Source: Plantago major (lineage: Eukaryota; Streptophyta; Magnoliopsida; Lamiales; Plantaginaceae). Taken from it: a stretch of DNA of 64,000 nucleotides. Shown one piece after another: positions 10,445-22,167 of this stretch. The stretch covers positions 87,138,877 to 87,202,876 of the forward strand of contig CM048840.1 in NCBI GenBank assembly GCA_026545765.1, given 5' to 3'. Under the pieces are notes generated by a model. The model had not been told where the DNA came from. It saw nothing but the letters and a program-made list of their open reading frames with translations, and ran no database searches. Made by a program: the position numbers and the translations under genes. Numbering within the stretch: position 1 is the stretch's first letter; each line of letters begins with the position of its first letter.

Positions 10445-13400
10445 TCAGTTCATTGGTAGTTCCATTAGTCCAAGACTATGTCTTAAGGCTAAGAATCTAC
10501 TTTCTTGTAGTGGCTTAGTGAAGATATCTGCAAGTTGGTCTTGATACAATCTTGAGTATCTCTATATTGCCTTTTTCAACATGGTCTCGATGAAGTGATG
10601 TCTAACATCAATATGCTTTGTTCGCATGAAATTTAGGATTACGTAATCGCAATAGCACTTGTGTTGTCACGGAAAATGGGAGTTTTCTTCTCATCGAGTC
10701 CATAGTCTTTAAGTTGTTGTTGTATCCACGAATTTGTGTTGCACAACAACCTGACAATATATTCACCTCTGTGGTAGAAGTTGCAATTGAGTTTTGCTTC
10801 TTGCTAAACCACGAGATAAGTCTAGTACCTTAAACCCACAAGTTCACGAGGTGCTTTTCCTATCAAGCGGTGATCCAAAGATAATCGGCCCCGAGTACCC
10901 AGCTAAACTCAATCCGCTTTCTTTGGGATACCACAATCCTACATCTACTGTACCTTTTACATACCTTAATATTTTTCATAGCAACGTTGTAGTGTGTTTG
11001 CATCGGATTTGTCTGAAATCTAGCACACACTCCAACGGCGTATTGAATATCAGGTCTACTTGCAGTGAGGTAAAGTAGTGAACCTATCAATTTCCTATAC
11101 TTACGTTCTTCCACACTCTTATCTGATTCAGTATAGGTCATTTTGGTTCCAATGCTCATAGGTATCTTAGCATTCTTTTCAGAAGGCTTAAGATTGAATT
11201 TTGTGAGCATATCTTTTGCATACTTTGTTTGACTAATGAATATTCCATCATTGAGTTGCTTGACTTGCAATCCTAGAAAATAATTCATTTCTCCCATCAT
11301 GCTCATCTCAAACTTGCTTTTCATGAGATTTGCAAAGTCATTACAAAGTTGCTTGTCCTTAGATCCAAATATGATGTCATCAACATATACTTGAACTAAG
11401 AGTAGTTTTCCGTCATGATTTAAGGTAAATAAAGTTTTATCAACTTTACCTTTCTTGAAACCACTTTCCAGAAGGTATTTGGCCAAAGTGTCATACCATG
11501 CTCTTGGAGCCTGTTTCAGTCCATACAGAGCTTTCTGTAATTTATAGACCATTCTACTTTCTGAGGAAACTTCAAAGCCCAGTGGTTGCTCAACATAAAC
11601 TTCTTCTGCAACTTCACCGTTCAAGAATGCACTTTTGACATCCATCTGATAATAAACTTAAAAATCTTTATGAGCTGCAAAGGCTAGAAAGAGTCTTATT
11701 GCATCCAATCTGGCAACTGGTGCACATGACTCATCAAAATCTAAGCCTTCAGTCTGAGTGAATCCCTTGGCAACCAATCTTGCTTTGTTTCTGGTTATTT
11801 CACCAGTTTCATTCATTTTGTTTCTGAAAACCCACTTAGTTCCAATCACAGATGTTCCTTCTATAAATGGAACTAGTTTCCAGACTCTGTTTCTCTCAAA
11901 TTGATCCAACTCTTCTTGCATTGCAGAGATCCAGTCTTGGTCTCCTAATGCTTCTTCTATATTTTTAGGTTCAATATTTGAGATGAAACATCCAAAGAGA
12001 GAATTAGCATTTTCAGCTATTGCTCTCCTAGTCCTAACACCTTGATTAATTGGTCCAATCACATCTTTTGCAGGATGATCCTTGATCCATCTCATCATAG
12101 GTTTAGTGCTAGTAGGATCAATATCCAAATGATTTGAATGTGAATCACTAGGATTTTGATTTGATACTATTTCAGTATCGAAGACATTTTGCTCCTCAGA
12201 AGGGCAATTAATGTCTGACACTTGCTCAAAGTTTGAGCTATCTGGAACATGTCTTTCAGAGAGATTGTTTCCAGAGATAGCTTCATGATGAACATCTTCA
12301 GTTTCCATTTCTGGAAGTTTCATAGGAAATTCTTCATCATGTTTGTGAGTCATCTTGTTGTTACTAGGCACTTCATGCTTTTCTACGTTAGAGTCATCCT
12401 CACTTTCCATAATGATATTTATCCTTTCTGAGGATTCTTCTTCAGAATCCCTCAGCAATAGTTCTTTGAACCTTTCTGAGAGTTCATCAATAGGAGGTGT
12501 TTTCTTACTTCCTTCATAGAATACGACATGAACTGATTCTTCAATTTTCTTTGTTCTTTTGTTGTAAATTCTGTAGGCTTTGCTATTCGTGGAATAACCA
12601 AGAAATACACCTTCATCTGCCTTTGGTTGAAATGTTCTCAGATAATCTTTCCCATTGTTTAGAACAAAACATTTACAACCAAATACTCTCAGATGTTTGA
12701 TATTAGGGGGTCTACCAACCAAGATTTCATAAGGGGTCTTATCATGGTGTTTGTTTATCAAGCATCTGTTCTGAGTGTAGCAAGCTGTGTTTACAGCTTC
12801 AACACAATAAATTTCACTTATTTCAGTGTCAGCTAGCATCGTCCTTGCAGCTTCTTTAAGGGTTCTGTTTTTACTTTCTGCAACACCATTTTGTTGAGGT
12901 GTTCTTACAGAGGAAAGTTGGTGTTGTATACCTTTGCAAGTACAAAACTCTTTTATGTACTGGTTGACAAACTCAGTACCATGGTCTGTTCTGATTGCAG
13001 TTACCTTGTCATTTTTCATGACTTCAAGCTTTTTCAGCAAGTTTGGTATCTCCACCCTGGCATCAGATTTGTGTTTCAGAAAGACAACCCAAGTGAATCT
13101 TGAGAAGTCATCTACAACAACCAGACCATACTTCTTTCCTGCATAACTAGTTACAGATGATTCAAAAAGATCCATGTGTAATAGTTGCAGTGGTCTAACA
13201 CTAGAGTGTCTGATTTTGGACTTGAAAGAGATCTTAGATTGTTTCCCCATCTGACAGGCAGAACAGATACCATCCTTTCTGAAAGATGTTCTGGGAAGGC
13301 CAACCACTAACTCTTTCTTGGCAAGTCTGTTCAGAGTTTTGAAGTTCAAGTGACTCATTCTTTTGTGCCATAACCAGTGCTCTTCTGTGTGACCAGATTG

Positions 13401-13791
13401 ACTCACCATGAGACATTCTTCAGTTGTGGCAGATGCCCAATCGGCAACATAAAGACTACCTTTCCGAAAGCAACCAAGGTATGCTCGCTTTGACTCATTG
13501 TCAATTAGTTTGCGATATTTGCTTTGAATTTTATAGTAAAACCCTTGTCTGCAAACTGGCTCATGCTAAATAGATTATATTTCAAATCCTTAACATGTAA
13601 TACGTCAGTGATTGTTAATGTTCCCAATTTGACGTGCCAAATCCCAGAGAGGGATTTAATTCTCCTCCGGTAAATCTAATATCTGGTCCTGTGTTGCAAG
13701 CTTTGTAATCGACCAGATTTGCTTTGTCTCCTGTCATGTGCTTTCCGCATCCACTATCAAATAGCCATTGTGCTTTAGTCCAGGAAGCATT
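10445..13791 (-). pseudogene. pol: Ty1/copia pol (element 2), best-preserved integrase and RT
   Basis: Continuous in frame with gag at 13791/13792. Protease motif DSGCGKHMTG lies around 13725-13765. A 583-codon stretch (13409-11658) holds the H-H-C-C zinc region, the integrase core with D80, D142 and E178 (35 residues between the last two, the retroviral/copia D35E pattern) and the start of reverse transcriptase. The next frame (11645-10863) contains the RT palm with YVDD at residues 87-90. RNase H (10860-10445) is heavily damaged by small deletions. Further frameshifts lie near 13420-13610 and 11650. Confidence 0.9.
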
Positions 13792-15097
13792 CTCATCAGC
13801 CATAAGACAAATTTCTATGTTAGAGATGTCTGGACCGTCAATTTCAGCAACTCCACACATTTCATTCTTCTTGAGGCCGAAGTCAATTATATCATGAGTA
13901 ACTCCACATAATTCTGGTGAAGGTAAGGTTGAGTCATCTGAATTGTCATCTTCAGAATCTGTCTCAACGTCTAGAGCATCCAGTTGAATTTGGATTTTCT
14001 TTCTTTCTTCAGTTAACAAAGCTTTCTGGCTTCTTCTGAAGATTCTTCTATCTTTCTTGTCACCTGTCCTTAGTTTGTTGAAGGCAGGACAATCCTTCTT
14101 AAGTGGCTGTTTACGACAATAGAAACATATATCGTTTCCAATTTCTACTTCCTCAAGACATGATGCTTTCGAAATGGCTTGTTCAAATGAGCTTTGCATA
14201 TTTTTGTCTTGGTGATAGTTTGAGCTAGATGCTTTTTGACTTCTCTTTGGCTTTTCTTCTCTCAATTTCTCGACTGACATATTTACTCATTTGCTTTGCA
14301 GCAAGAGCATCCTCAGTCTCTTCCTTGCTTTTCTTCTTTTCAGAAGTTCCTTGAGCAACTAGAGCAACATTCTGCAACTTTTCAGTTGTTTGTTCTCTTT
14401 ATGTTGTCTCATAATCTACCGTAGCAAGATGTGAGAAGAGTTCCTTTGGAGTGATATTTGGCATTCCTTGGTTAAAATAAAAGAATTTGGTATGCTCCGG
14501 TTGTGGTTAAGACTTACGACAATAGTCTTAATCTTTTCGACCGGGAGTAGTATCTGCTTTCCCAGTCGCCATATCACTCATGAGAGTGGTAAATCTGAAA
14601 TCAAGTTCTTCCAGAGTTTCAGTGGGTCCTTGTTTGAAATTTTGAAATTTCAATTTGAGAACTTCGAACTTGTTTTCTTTGGTTTTCTCGATTCATGATT
14701 TCTTCAATCGGTTGCGAGCAACTTTCGCCGTTTAGCACCCACGTTTACACTGTATGTGCTCAGGTGTCGATCTGATGATGATATTACGAGCTTGACCATC
14801 CAGACGATTCCTCTTGGCATCTTCCGATGTCCAGAGTTCTCTTTTCTTTGGTTCGTAAATAACTTGACTAGTAGATCTCCCACTTGTTGACGCATCGGTT
14901 TGTGAAGATCCTTCACTTTGATCTCTGTCTCTACAATTAGAAACCTCCATGACTTGTTTGAGTTGTTGAATGACTATTGGGCCATTCTTTATCACTTCGA
15001 TCATTTCGTCACTTATGGCTTCAAGGTGGAGCATCATGTTATTTTTCCATTTCTCGTAATTCTCTGGTTTGAGAACGGGTGCATCACTCAGAGACAT
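13792..15097 (-). pseudogene. gag: Ty1/copia gag, short spliced form (element 2)
   Basis: Starts at MSLSDAP (15097) and runs through the Gag N-terminus and a knuckle region in which the histidine is lost (CRKQ then PLKKDC) to the acidic linker ending MADE. It passes directly into protease at 13791 with no stop codon. The coiled-coil and basic half found in elements 1 and 3 is absent. Frameshifts lie around 14720-14280. Confidence 0.85.
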
Positions 15098-15197
15098 TCC
15101 TGCACACTTAACACACAAATTAAATAGTCCTCGAAAATGGACAAAGTTCCTTCACCTATCTGGGAATCTAGGTTCAGTGCAGAAGGCTTGTGAATTT

Positions 15198-15212
15198 CCT
15201 GCTCTGATACCA
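15198..15212 (-). other. Primer binding site, tRNA-iMet (element 2)
   Basis: TGGTATCAGAGCAGG on the minus strand, 2 bp inside the LTR that starts at 15215. Confidence 0.95.
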
Positions 15213-15214
15213 CT

Positions 15215-16905
15215 TGTTGGTCCAGACAACGGCAAAGTAAAAGACTGGGGGGGGGGGGTGAATAGTCTTTTAAAACTTTTGTCGATAAAAACTATTTCTC
15301 AGATATCTGATACTTATAATTAGAGCGCGGAAGACTTAAGATAGATAAGTGCAGAAACAGTTAAAGTGTGTGTGTGTGTGTGTGTGTTGCTGAAATGTAA
15401 GTACAGAAAAGTAAATAACACAGCAAGTATAGTGGTATCTGGAGGTGGCGTAATCCTCCAACTAATCCACTTCGGTCTTCCAAAGACCTAGAATTCACTA
15501 GAATAGATAATTGAGGTCACCTTACAAAAATCCTATTCTAAGATTCCTTAAACAGATGGTTCCCAACCAAATGTTCCCCCTGAGTTGTTCCCCGGCTTTC
15601 ACAGCCAAGTACTTCTTGTACTCAGAAACCTTTTTGAGCTATTCCCTAGCTTCCAAGCTAAGTACTTCATGTGCTCAATAACCTTGGAGTTATTCCTTAG
15701 TTACCCAAATCAAGTACTTCCTATACTACGTTAACCTTGGAGTTATTCCCTGATTTTTCAAACTAAGTACTTCCTGTACTCCACGCCAGTGATGGTGTTG
15801 GTTTCGGTTTGAATTGTCAGATGAGCTTCTTTAATAACTTTTCAGTTAATCAGATAGCTCTGTGAATCAAGTATACTAATACACCTTGCAATGTATGATA
15901 TCTTGTTCTTTTTACTGACCCAAGTCTTAGATAAGTGTTCAAGAGAATGAATCTCAGATACTTGATCTTTCGTTTCAACTCTTTCACAGATAGCTGTGCT
16001 TGTTTAGGATCAGGACACTTAGAACTTTAGTGCTACTTAAGATCAAGAGCTTTGGTGCAATGTGAAAGCTTTGAGGATAAGTAATTTGCTTTGAGAGAGT
16101 AAGATGTTCAGTAAGTTCTGTGTTTCAGCGTCGTGTCTTCTCAAGCTGTCTAAGTGTTGATATTTATAGATGAATTTGAGTGCTGTTTGAATAGTATCCG
16201 TTAGGCTCAAATTCAAACTATAGATATCTGTGTATAGTACTGTAGCAGGTTTTGTCTTCTTCTTGAGCTGCGTTGCTTTTGTTCGAACATCTGTCCGTGC
16301 ATTAAATGCATTGTACTATACTTTTTGTCCTGTAGTGCCAACGGAACTATGCTTTGTATCAGAGACTAGTATTATCTGATTCTTTGCACGTCCTTATCTT
16401 CAATCTTCAGATACCACTTATATTGAAACAACTTTGTTTGCAATATATATATTTCTTTTTCAGAAATGTGGTTAATGCTCAAGGTATCTGAGAATAGATA
16501 TTTGTGGACACTTTCCTTGTTTTCAGATAGACCTTTCATTTCTCAGATATCTCTTGTGACACAGTTTGTTTAAAACTATTTGTGTCTTCAAGATATCTGG
16601 CTAAGGTATTTGAAAAACTGTTTCAGTAATCTTGTGCAGTTTCTTCAAGTCTTCAATGACGTTGAGCTTGTTCTGCTTGGATGTCTTCTTCTTGGTCTTC
16701 TCTTCGTAAAATGAAAATTACATTTTGAGACCTAACATCCTATACAAGATTAGCTAGACTATCATACTTAGTGGGTTTCCTCTTTTACAATGTTCAAGTG
16801 AACCAAGAGTACTAATCACCTTTCTGAGACTAAGATAAGTCATCATGTTGCTGATCAAAATCTAAACAGATATTTCTGACAAAATATCTAACAAATTTCC
16901 TAACA
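15215..16905 (-). repeat. 5' LTR of element 2
   Basis: TGTTGG at 15215 to CCTAACA at 16905, 1691 bp. It contains a minus-strand TATA box at 16161-16169, a 12-base G run (15247-15258) and a (GT)n tract near 15366-15387. Very similar to the LTR at 7937-9660. Confidence 0.9.
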
Positions 16906-17142
16906 CCCATTCGTGATAACGGCCGGTTTCTAGGTCAAGGGTGATGGGAATAAGAGACTTGACGTTAGTGACGGCAGGGCAGAGTGAAAACCGTTTCCGG
17001 GTTTGGCGGCCATGGTATCGGTTGGGTGGGGGATCGAAGGAGAAGAGAAGGAAGGGGAAAAGGATCGACGTGAGGTCGAAGGAAGAGGAGAGGAGGACGG
17101 CTGTTTTGGTGGTCTAGGAAGAGAACCTAACTTTTGGTACCA
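16906..17142 (-). pseudogene. Gag start of another Ty1/copia element, cut by element 2
   Basis: On the minus strand, after a degenerate primer site next to 17143, there is an ATG and then a reading frame ending with a TNVKSLIPITLDLETGRYHEW-like stretch. This is typical of the N-terminus of many plant copia Gag proteins. The frame is broken at 16906 by the LTR of element 2. The rest should lie to the left of the window. The plus-strand open frame over this stretch is a shadow. Confidence 0.7.
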
Positions 17143-17308
17143 TGTAGGAAATATATCTCGTGTGTATTCATGTGAACAAGGTTACATATATATACAGACT
17201 CAATGCTAGTTAGAACAGGATTCTAATTAGCTGGACTCTAGATACTAAACTAAACTAGAAGTATACATTATATACTATTACATAGTCTATCAAATAACAT
17301 CTCCTGCA
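17143..17308 (-). repeat. Short LTR of the interrupted copia element
   Basis: Begins TGTAGGA and ends TCCTGCA, a near-perfect terminal inversion. It is preceded (on plus) by TTTGGTACCA, which read on minus resembles a degenerate iMet primer site. Length 166 bp. The boundaries are inferred from these ends only, since no second LTR is in the window. Confidence 0.55.
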
Positions 17309-17563
17309 TTATGTCATGCCACTATGCCCAATCCTGTTGAAAGAGGAAACGAGCAATCGCAACATCAAAGTTTAGTTTAATAAAACCATCTTCAGGTGAA
17401 CGACATGAAACAACATCATCTAGTGCTCTTGGAGGATAAAAGGGATGTTGTGCATCCTTGTAGGGTTGGAACCCGTAACATACGTAATGGTAGTTGCTAG
17501 ATCATCCCGCTTACCATCACATACCAGTTGGAATTACTAAAAATTATTATAATTAACATCATG
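17309..17563. other. Intergenic, nothing recognised
   Basis: No coding pattern, repeat or RNA gene is recognised here. Confidence 0.5.
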
Positions 17564-17836
17564 CCCCCTTCGTCTCATAGAAGCTGTCAACTTTTACCAT
17601 TTTGGGCGTCCCGTTAAAGTTGTCTACTTTCATTTCTTTATCATTTTAGGAACAATTATATAATTTTATATCATTCACTACTCCTAATAAAGTTAAAAAG
17701 TAACTTAAACAATCAAACTAACTAATAATAAAGTCATAAAGTAAACCCCACATGCACTATATAGTGTTATAATATTACTCTCCTTAATTTATATGTATGA
17801 ACAATAAACTAGTTAGCTTCTAAGGGGCGGAGAGAG
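17564..17836. mobile_element. MITE, Stowaway/mariner-like
   Basis: Imperfect terminal inverted repeats: CCCCCTTCGTCTCATAGAAG at the left against the complement of cttctaaggggcggagagag at the right. An internal TTTTGGGCGTCCC word is common in plant MITEs of this type. TA follows on the right but not cleanly on the left. No coding capacity. Confidence 0.6.
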
Positions 17837-18341
17837 TATGTATCAAGAAAAAGAAAGTTTAGGGTCTGATTAAGAAGATTCTGCAAAGAAAGAAAAGAAA
17901 TCAAAATCGGAATTTAAGAAAGAAGAGATAAGAAGAAACTCGGAGAAGAAGAGCGGCAGACTAAAAGGAACCCAGAGCATGGAATACGTCTTTGGTTAAG
18001 GAACCCAACCAATTAGAAGCAAGGAGGGAAAATTCAAATATGGTGGAACAGGTGAAGTTGTCGAACCAGATTACACTTTGTACCAAAAATCTACCAACAA
18101 TGGTGATTGAGGGATCAGATCGATTGCATTCAAGTACGAATGAATTGATGCCAATTTATTTAGGTTTTTTAGGAGTAGAGTATATCTGCTCATAGGTGTA
18201 TATTCAAGTTTATTTTTTCCCTTGCATTATAGGTAGAATTTAGCTTGTCTATATATAGCAGTTAGAGTTCTCGTACGTTCATCATGTTTTCAATACAAAT
18301 CGGGAATTTTCCTAAATATCTCGACTAAATTGCTTCCGCAT
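17837..18341 (+). repeat. Probable degenerate copia LTR
   Basis: It holds a TATA-like tctatatatagc (about 18247-18258) and ends near CTTCCGCA, followed by a degenerate primer site (TGGCATTAGAGAGCC, about 18352) and a copia gag remnant on the plus strand. The left boundary is not visible. Called from context. Confidence 0.4.
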
Positions 18342-18797
18342 TAAACCTAAGATGGCATTAGAGAGCCAGGCCTAGCTTGTGCTGCTCTTCTTAGCTTTCA
18401 ATTTTTTCGAGAAGAACTCTTTGGTCTTTCTTTTCATTCTTTATTATACCTCCTGTTACTAATAGAAAACACTGTTGCCACTCCCCCCCCCCAACCACAC
18501 TGTACAAGCTCGTGAGGACCTTGACAGTTCTTATTACTTGCATCACTCTGACAATGAAACCTACGATCGATGCTATTGCAGCAAACTACAACCTCTGGTC
18601 TAGGGAACTATGACCTTAGCTATTAGAAACAAAATGGACTTTGTTGATGGTTTGTTGCCACCTCATGCTGTTGAATATAAATATAAGGCCTGAAACAAGT
18701 GCAACACCTTGATAAAATCATGGTCAATGCACTAAGTTTCCAGTGAAATAAAAATACCATTTTTTTGTCTAACAACTTTTTCTCACCAAATAGAGTT
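18342..18797 (+). pseudogene. Copia gag remnant, plus strand
   Basis: Broken frames near 18510-18720 give YYLHHSDN and then a stretch like LAIRNKMDFVDGLLPP. These are hallmarks of the N-terminus of a common plant Ty1/copia Gag. Internal stops are present. Ends around 18750, before the LTR starting at 18798. Confidence 0.6.
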
Positions 18798-19229
18798 TGT
18801 TGGTACTTAAAAATCAGAGAGCGGAGAATTACATAAGTGTTGAGTAACTTTTCAGAAAGCAGTTAAATAAACAGTTAAACAAATAGCTTCTTGCTAAGAT
18901 AAAGTGCAGAAGGTAAATAGCACAAGTTTTATAGTGGTATATGAAGGTGGCGTAATCCTTCAACTAATTCACTCCGTCCTTCACAAGGACTTGAATTCAC
19001 AAAAATAGAAAGATGATTTATGTTAAAAATTCATATCCTCGGCTAAATCCCTTTAAACCCTAAGTTTCCAACTTAGTAACTTTGAACCCTCTTTCTTTGA
19101 CTAATCTAAGTCAAATACTCCGGTTCCTTCAAGGGGTTTTCCTTAGCTTCCCAAGCTAAGTAGTGCCTCCCTTCTTCCTTCTTCATGCATGTTTGGTTTG
19201 TTTGTTGTAGTGGTTTTTGTCAAGGCAGT
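18798..19229 (-). repeat. Older related LTR, left part
   Basis: Begins TGTTGG and contains the family words agagagcgg, atagtggtat and ggtggcgtaatccttcaact. It is clearly related to, but diverged from, the LTRs of elements 1-3. Interrupted at 19230 by a different LTR; its right part resumes at 36557. Confidence 0.75.
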
Positions 19230-20129
19230 TGATGTGACCATGAAATGTGCGTTTTTACATACTTTTAGACCCTCGTTCTTGGCCAAATATTCAATATTTA
19301 CATCATATAACGACCAATTACCAACTTCTTGTGTATTTTGTAGGGCATGATCGCGTTTTTGAGGAATTGCACAATTTTCGGTGCCAAAGCGTCATATTAT
19401 ACGAAATAGAGGAAAATAAGGAAATACGCCAATTTGCCCGTACACAGAGTTCGAGGTGTCCAATCAAGGCATGTGACAACCAATACGAATATAATTGAAA
19501 ATTCCACAACATTGTAGAAGACAACTTTTCGAGAAAACGAAGTTACAAAGCCCGAAATCAAAGAACAAGGCGCAACAGACAAAACCTGGAGCAGTCGATG
19601 ACCGCAGTGAGTCGAATTTTCTAGAACACAGGCTTTTCTGAGGTCCGTCAAGCCAGAACCCGCCATTCTAACCTTCCTTAATCATCATGGGCGGCCAGAG
19701 CACGAAAGTTACAGTATAAATAAGTGCCCTGGGGTATCATAAACACACACCGCAATCAAAAGCAGCTCTCTTGAGAGAGAACCAGTCCTCGGGGAAGTGA
19801 AACCGCAAAACAACAAAACCCTGGTAATCAGTATCCTAGAGAAGGAAACCCTAGCAGCCAAGAACGAATACATCAAGACTAAGATTTCTCTCTTATTTTC
19901 GATATTTAGCCGTGTTATGTTATTATGACTATGAGTAGCTAAATACTTTTGTAAAGGCGACCCGCCGAAATCTACTGTGCTATTTCTTTATATATCGTGA
20001 TATATTAATGAATTGATTATTAGACGTAATTTGTATTTGTATAACTCTATTCGTTCGACTCTCTTTATTTACTTGCATATTTAATGAGGTACTATAGAGT
20101 TCCTTTTGAAGGTGTTAGTAGAGATAATT
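19230..20129. repeat. TGATGTG-type solo LTR 1, left part
   Basis: Begins TGATGTGACCATGAAATG. It aligns along its length with the complete LTR at 38043-39192. Interrupted at 20130 by element 3 and resumed at 36096. Probably from a Ty3/gypsy element; the lineage is not determined because no coding sequence is attached. Confidence 0.75.
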
Positions 20130-21781
20130 TGTTGGTCCAGATAACGGCAAAGTAAAAGACTAGAGGGGGGGGGGGTGAATAGTCTTTTAAAACTTTTGTC
20201 GATAAACACAGTTTCTCAGATATCTGTGTAGATATCTGATACTTAATTTCAGAGAGCGGAAGACTTTTATGTGATAAGTGCACGTGCTCAGCAAGATGTG
20301 TGTAAGTACTTTGCAAGATAAGTAAAGCAAGTAATAAACTGCAGAAAGTAAATAACACAAGTCTTTTTATAGTGGTATCTGAAGGTGGCGTAATCCTTCA
20401 ACTAATCCACTTCGGCCTTTCTCAGACCTAGAATCCACTAAGACAGATAAATGAGTTAACCTTACAGATATCTTCTCTTGATTCCTAAATACACTAGGTT
20501 CCCAACCAAGTGTTCCCCCTGAGTTATTCCCGGCTTTCACAGCCAAGTACTTCCTGTACTCAGAAACCTTTTTGAGCTATTCCTTAGCTTCCCAAGCTAA
20601 GTACTTCCTGTGCTCAACAACCTTGGAGTTATTCCTTAGTTTCCCAAACTAAGTACTTCCTATACTCCACGCCGAATATGGTGTTGGTTTTAGGTTTGTT
20701 TGTCAGGTGAGCTTCTTAAATAACTTATTCAGTTATTCAGATAGCTCTATGAATCAAGTATACTTAATACACTTTTCAATGTATGGTATCTTTTTCTCTA
20801 CTGACCCAAGTCTATTGTAAGTGTTCCAGAGAATGAATCTCATATATGAAATCTTAGTTCAACTCCTTCACAGATAACAATGCTTGTTAATTAAGGATCA
20901 GGACACTTAGAACTTTTGTGCTACTTAGAATCAAGAGCTTTGGTCGCAACAGAAAGCTTGAAGGTAAGTAGTTTGCTTAAGAGAGCTTGTGTGTGAGTAT
21001 TCAATGTAAGTTCAATGTTGTGTGTGTTCTCAAGCAGTCTAAGTGTTGATATTTCTAGATGAATTTGACTGTCGTTTGAATAGTATTCGTTAGGCTTAAA
21101 TCAAATTCAAACTATTGATATCTGAATATAGTACTGTAGTAGGTTTGTCTTCTTCTTCAGAAGCTACCATTTTTGTTCAGACATTTCTGTCTGCGCATTT
21201 AATGCACTGTACTATATTTTGTCCTGTAGTGCCAACGGAACTATGCATGGTATCAGAGATCTTTATACAATCAGAGTTTTCTAAAACTTTGCATGTTCTT
21301 TTCCATTGATTATCACAACTCCATATACCATTTGTTGAAACAACTTTGTTATAAAATATTTCTTTTTCAGAAACATAGTTTATATCCAAGGATCTGAGTG
21401 TAGATATCTGTGGGCACTTTCCTCGTCTCAGAAACCTTTTATTCTCAGATATCTTTTGCAACACTTGTATTTCGAAACACTTGTTTCTTCAAGATATCTG
21501 GACATAGGTATCTGAAAAACCTTTGTCTTCAGCAATCTTGTGCAGTCTTCAAATCTGCAAATCCGTTGAACTTTTCCTGCTGGAAGTCTTCTTCTTGGTC
21601 TTCTTTAGAAAATAAAAATTACATTTCGAGACCTAACATCCTATAAAGGATTTGCTAGACTACCATACTTAGTGAGTTTCCTCTTTTACAGTGTTCAAGT
21701 GAACCAAGAGTACTAACCACCTTTCTGAGCTAAGATAAGTCATTAGGTTGCTGATCAAAATCTAAACAAATATTCCTAACA
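20130..21781 (-). repeat. 3' LTR of element 3
   Basis: TGTTGG to CCTAACA, 1652 bp. The TATA box seen in the 5' LTR is mutated here (tatttctag near 21050). An 11-base G run lies at 20165-20175. Confidence 0.95.
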
Positions 21782-21800
21782 AATTTTCCCCATTTTGATC
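21782..21800 (-). other. Polypurine tract of element 3
   Basis: On the minus strand the bases just before the 3' LTR read aaaatggggaaaattt, a typical plus-strand primer site. Confidence 0.85.
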
Positions 21801-22167
21801 AGTCAACGATGACTATCTCACCTATTACAAATCTGGATGAGGAAACAATCCATCACTTAATCATTTCTTATGATCTTTCAATTCATATAATTAAGTGCAG
21901 AGAGTAAACATCAACCAAATCACAAGGTGTGATCTTTGCTGACAAGTTATCTTTTATAAAGAATGATATCTGAGAGTAAGTTCATCAGATATGATATAGA
22001 GAAAACTTACAGATAACTTTAGTACATAATACAATTTAGCTCAGTCGCAAGATGCAAAAATACATAGTAAATTAGGACAACAGGAGTAACCAAGCTCCAA
22101 GTAGACATCCTAATAAACTAGTCTTCAAGTCTTCAAAATCTTCAAGTCTTCAAAACAGCTCCATGGA

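Larger units (their letters stand above)
9661..16905 (-). mobile_element. Ty1/copia element 2 (spliced form), interrupted by element 1
   Basis: 5' LTR (16905-15215), primer site, gag, pol, and a spacer up to 9661, where sequence switches at once to the LTR of element 1. It has gag and pol fused with the 1.2-kb gag-pol segment missing exactly at GT-AG sites, so it looks like a copy of a spliced RNA. The accessory gene and 3' LTR are not seen; under the nested model they lie to the left of the window. The 3' flank at 16906 is the gag of another copia element, with expected target duplication CCCAT. Confidence 0.85.

Noticed and set aside
7937..16905. Tandem LTR-body-LTR-body-LTR array sharing the middle LTR
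   Set aside because: The middle LTR abuts pol-accessory spacer with no polypurine tract. Nested insertion of element 1 into element 2 explains this without an extra deletion.
17003..17209. Plus-strand 68-codon open frame
   Set aside because: It is antisense to a copia gag fragment and short LTR; the minus strand carries the recognisable Gag motif.
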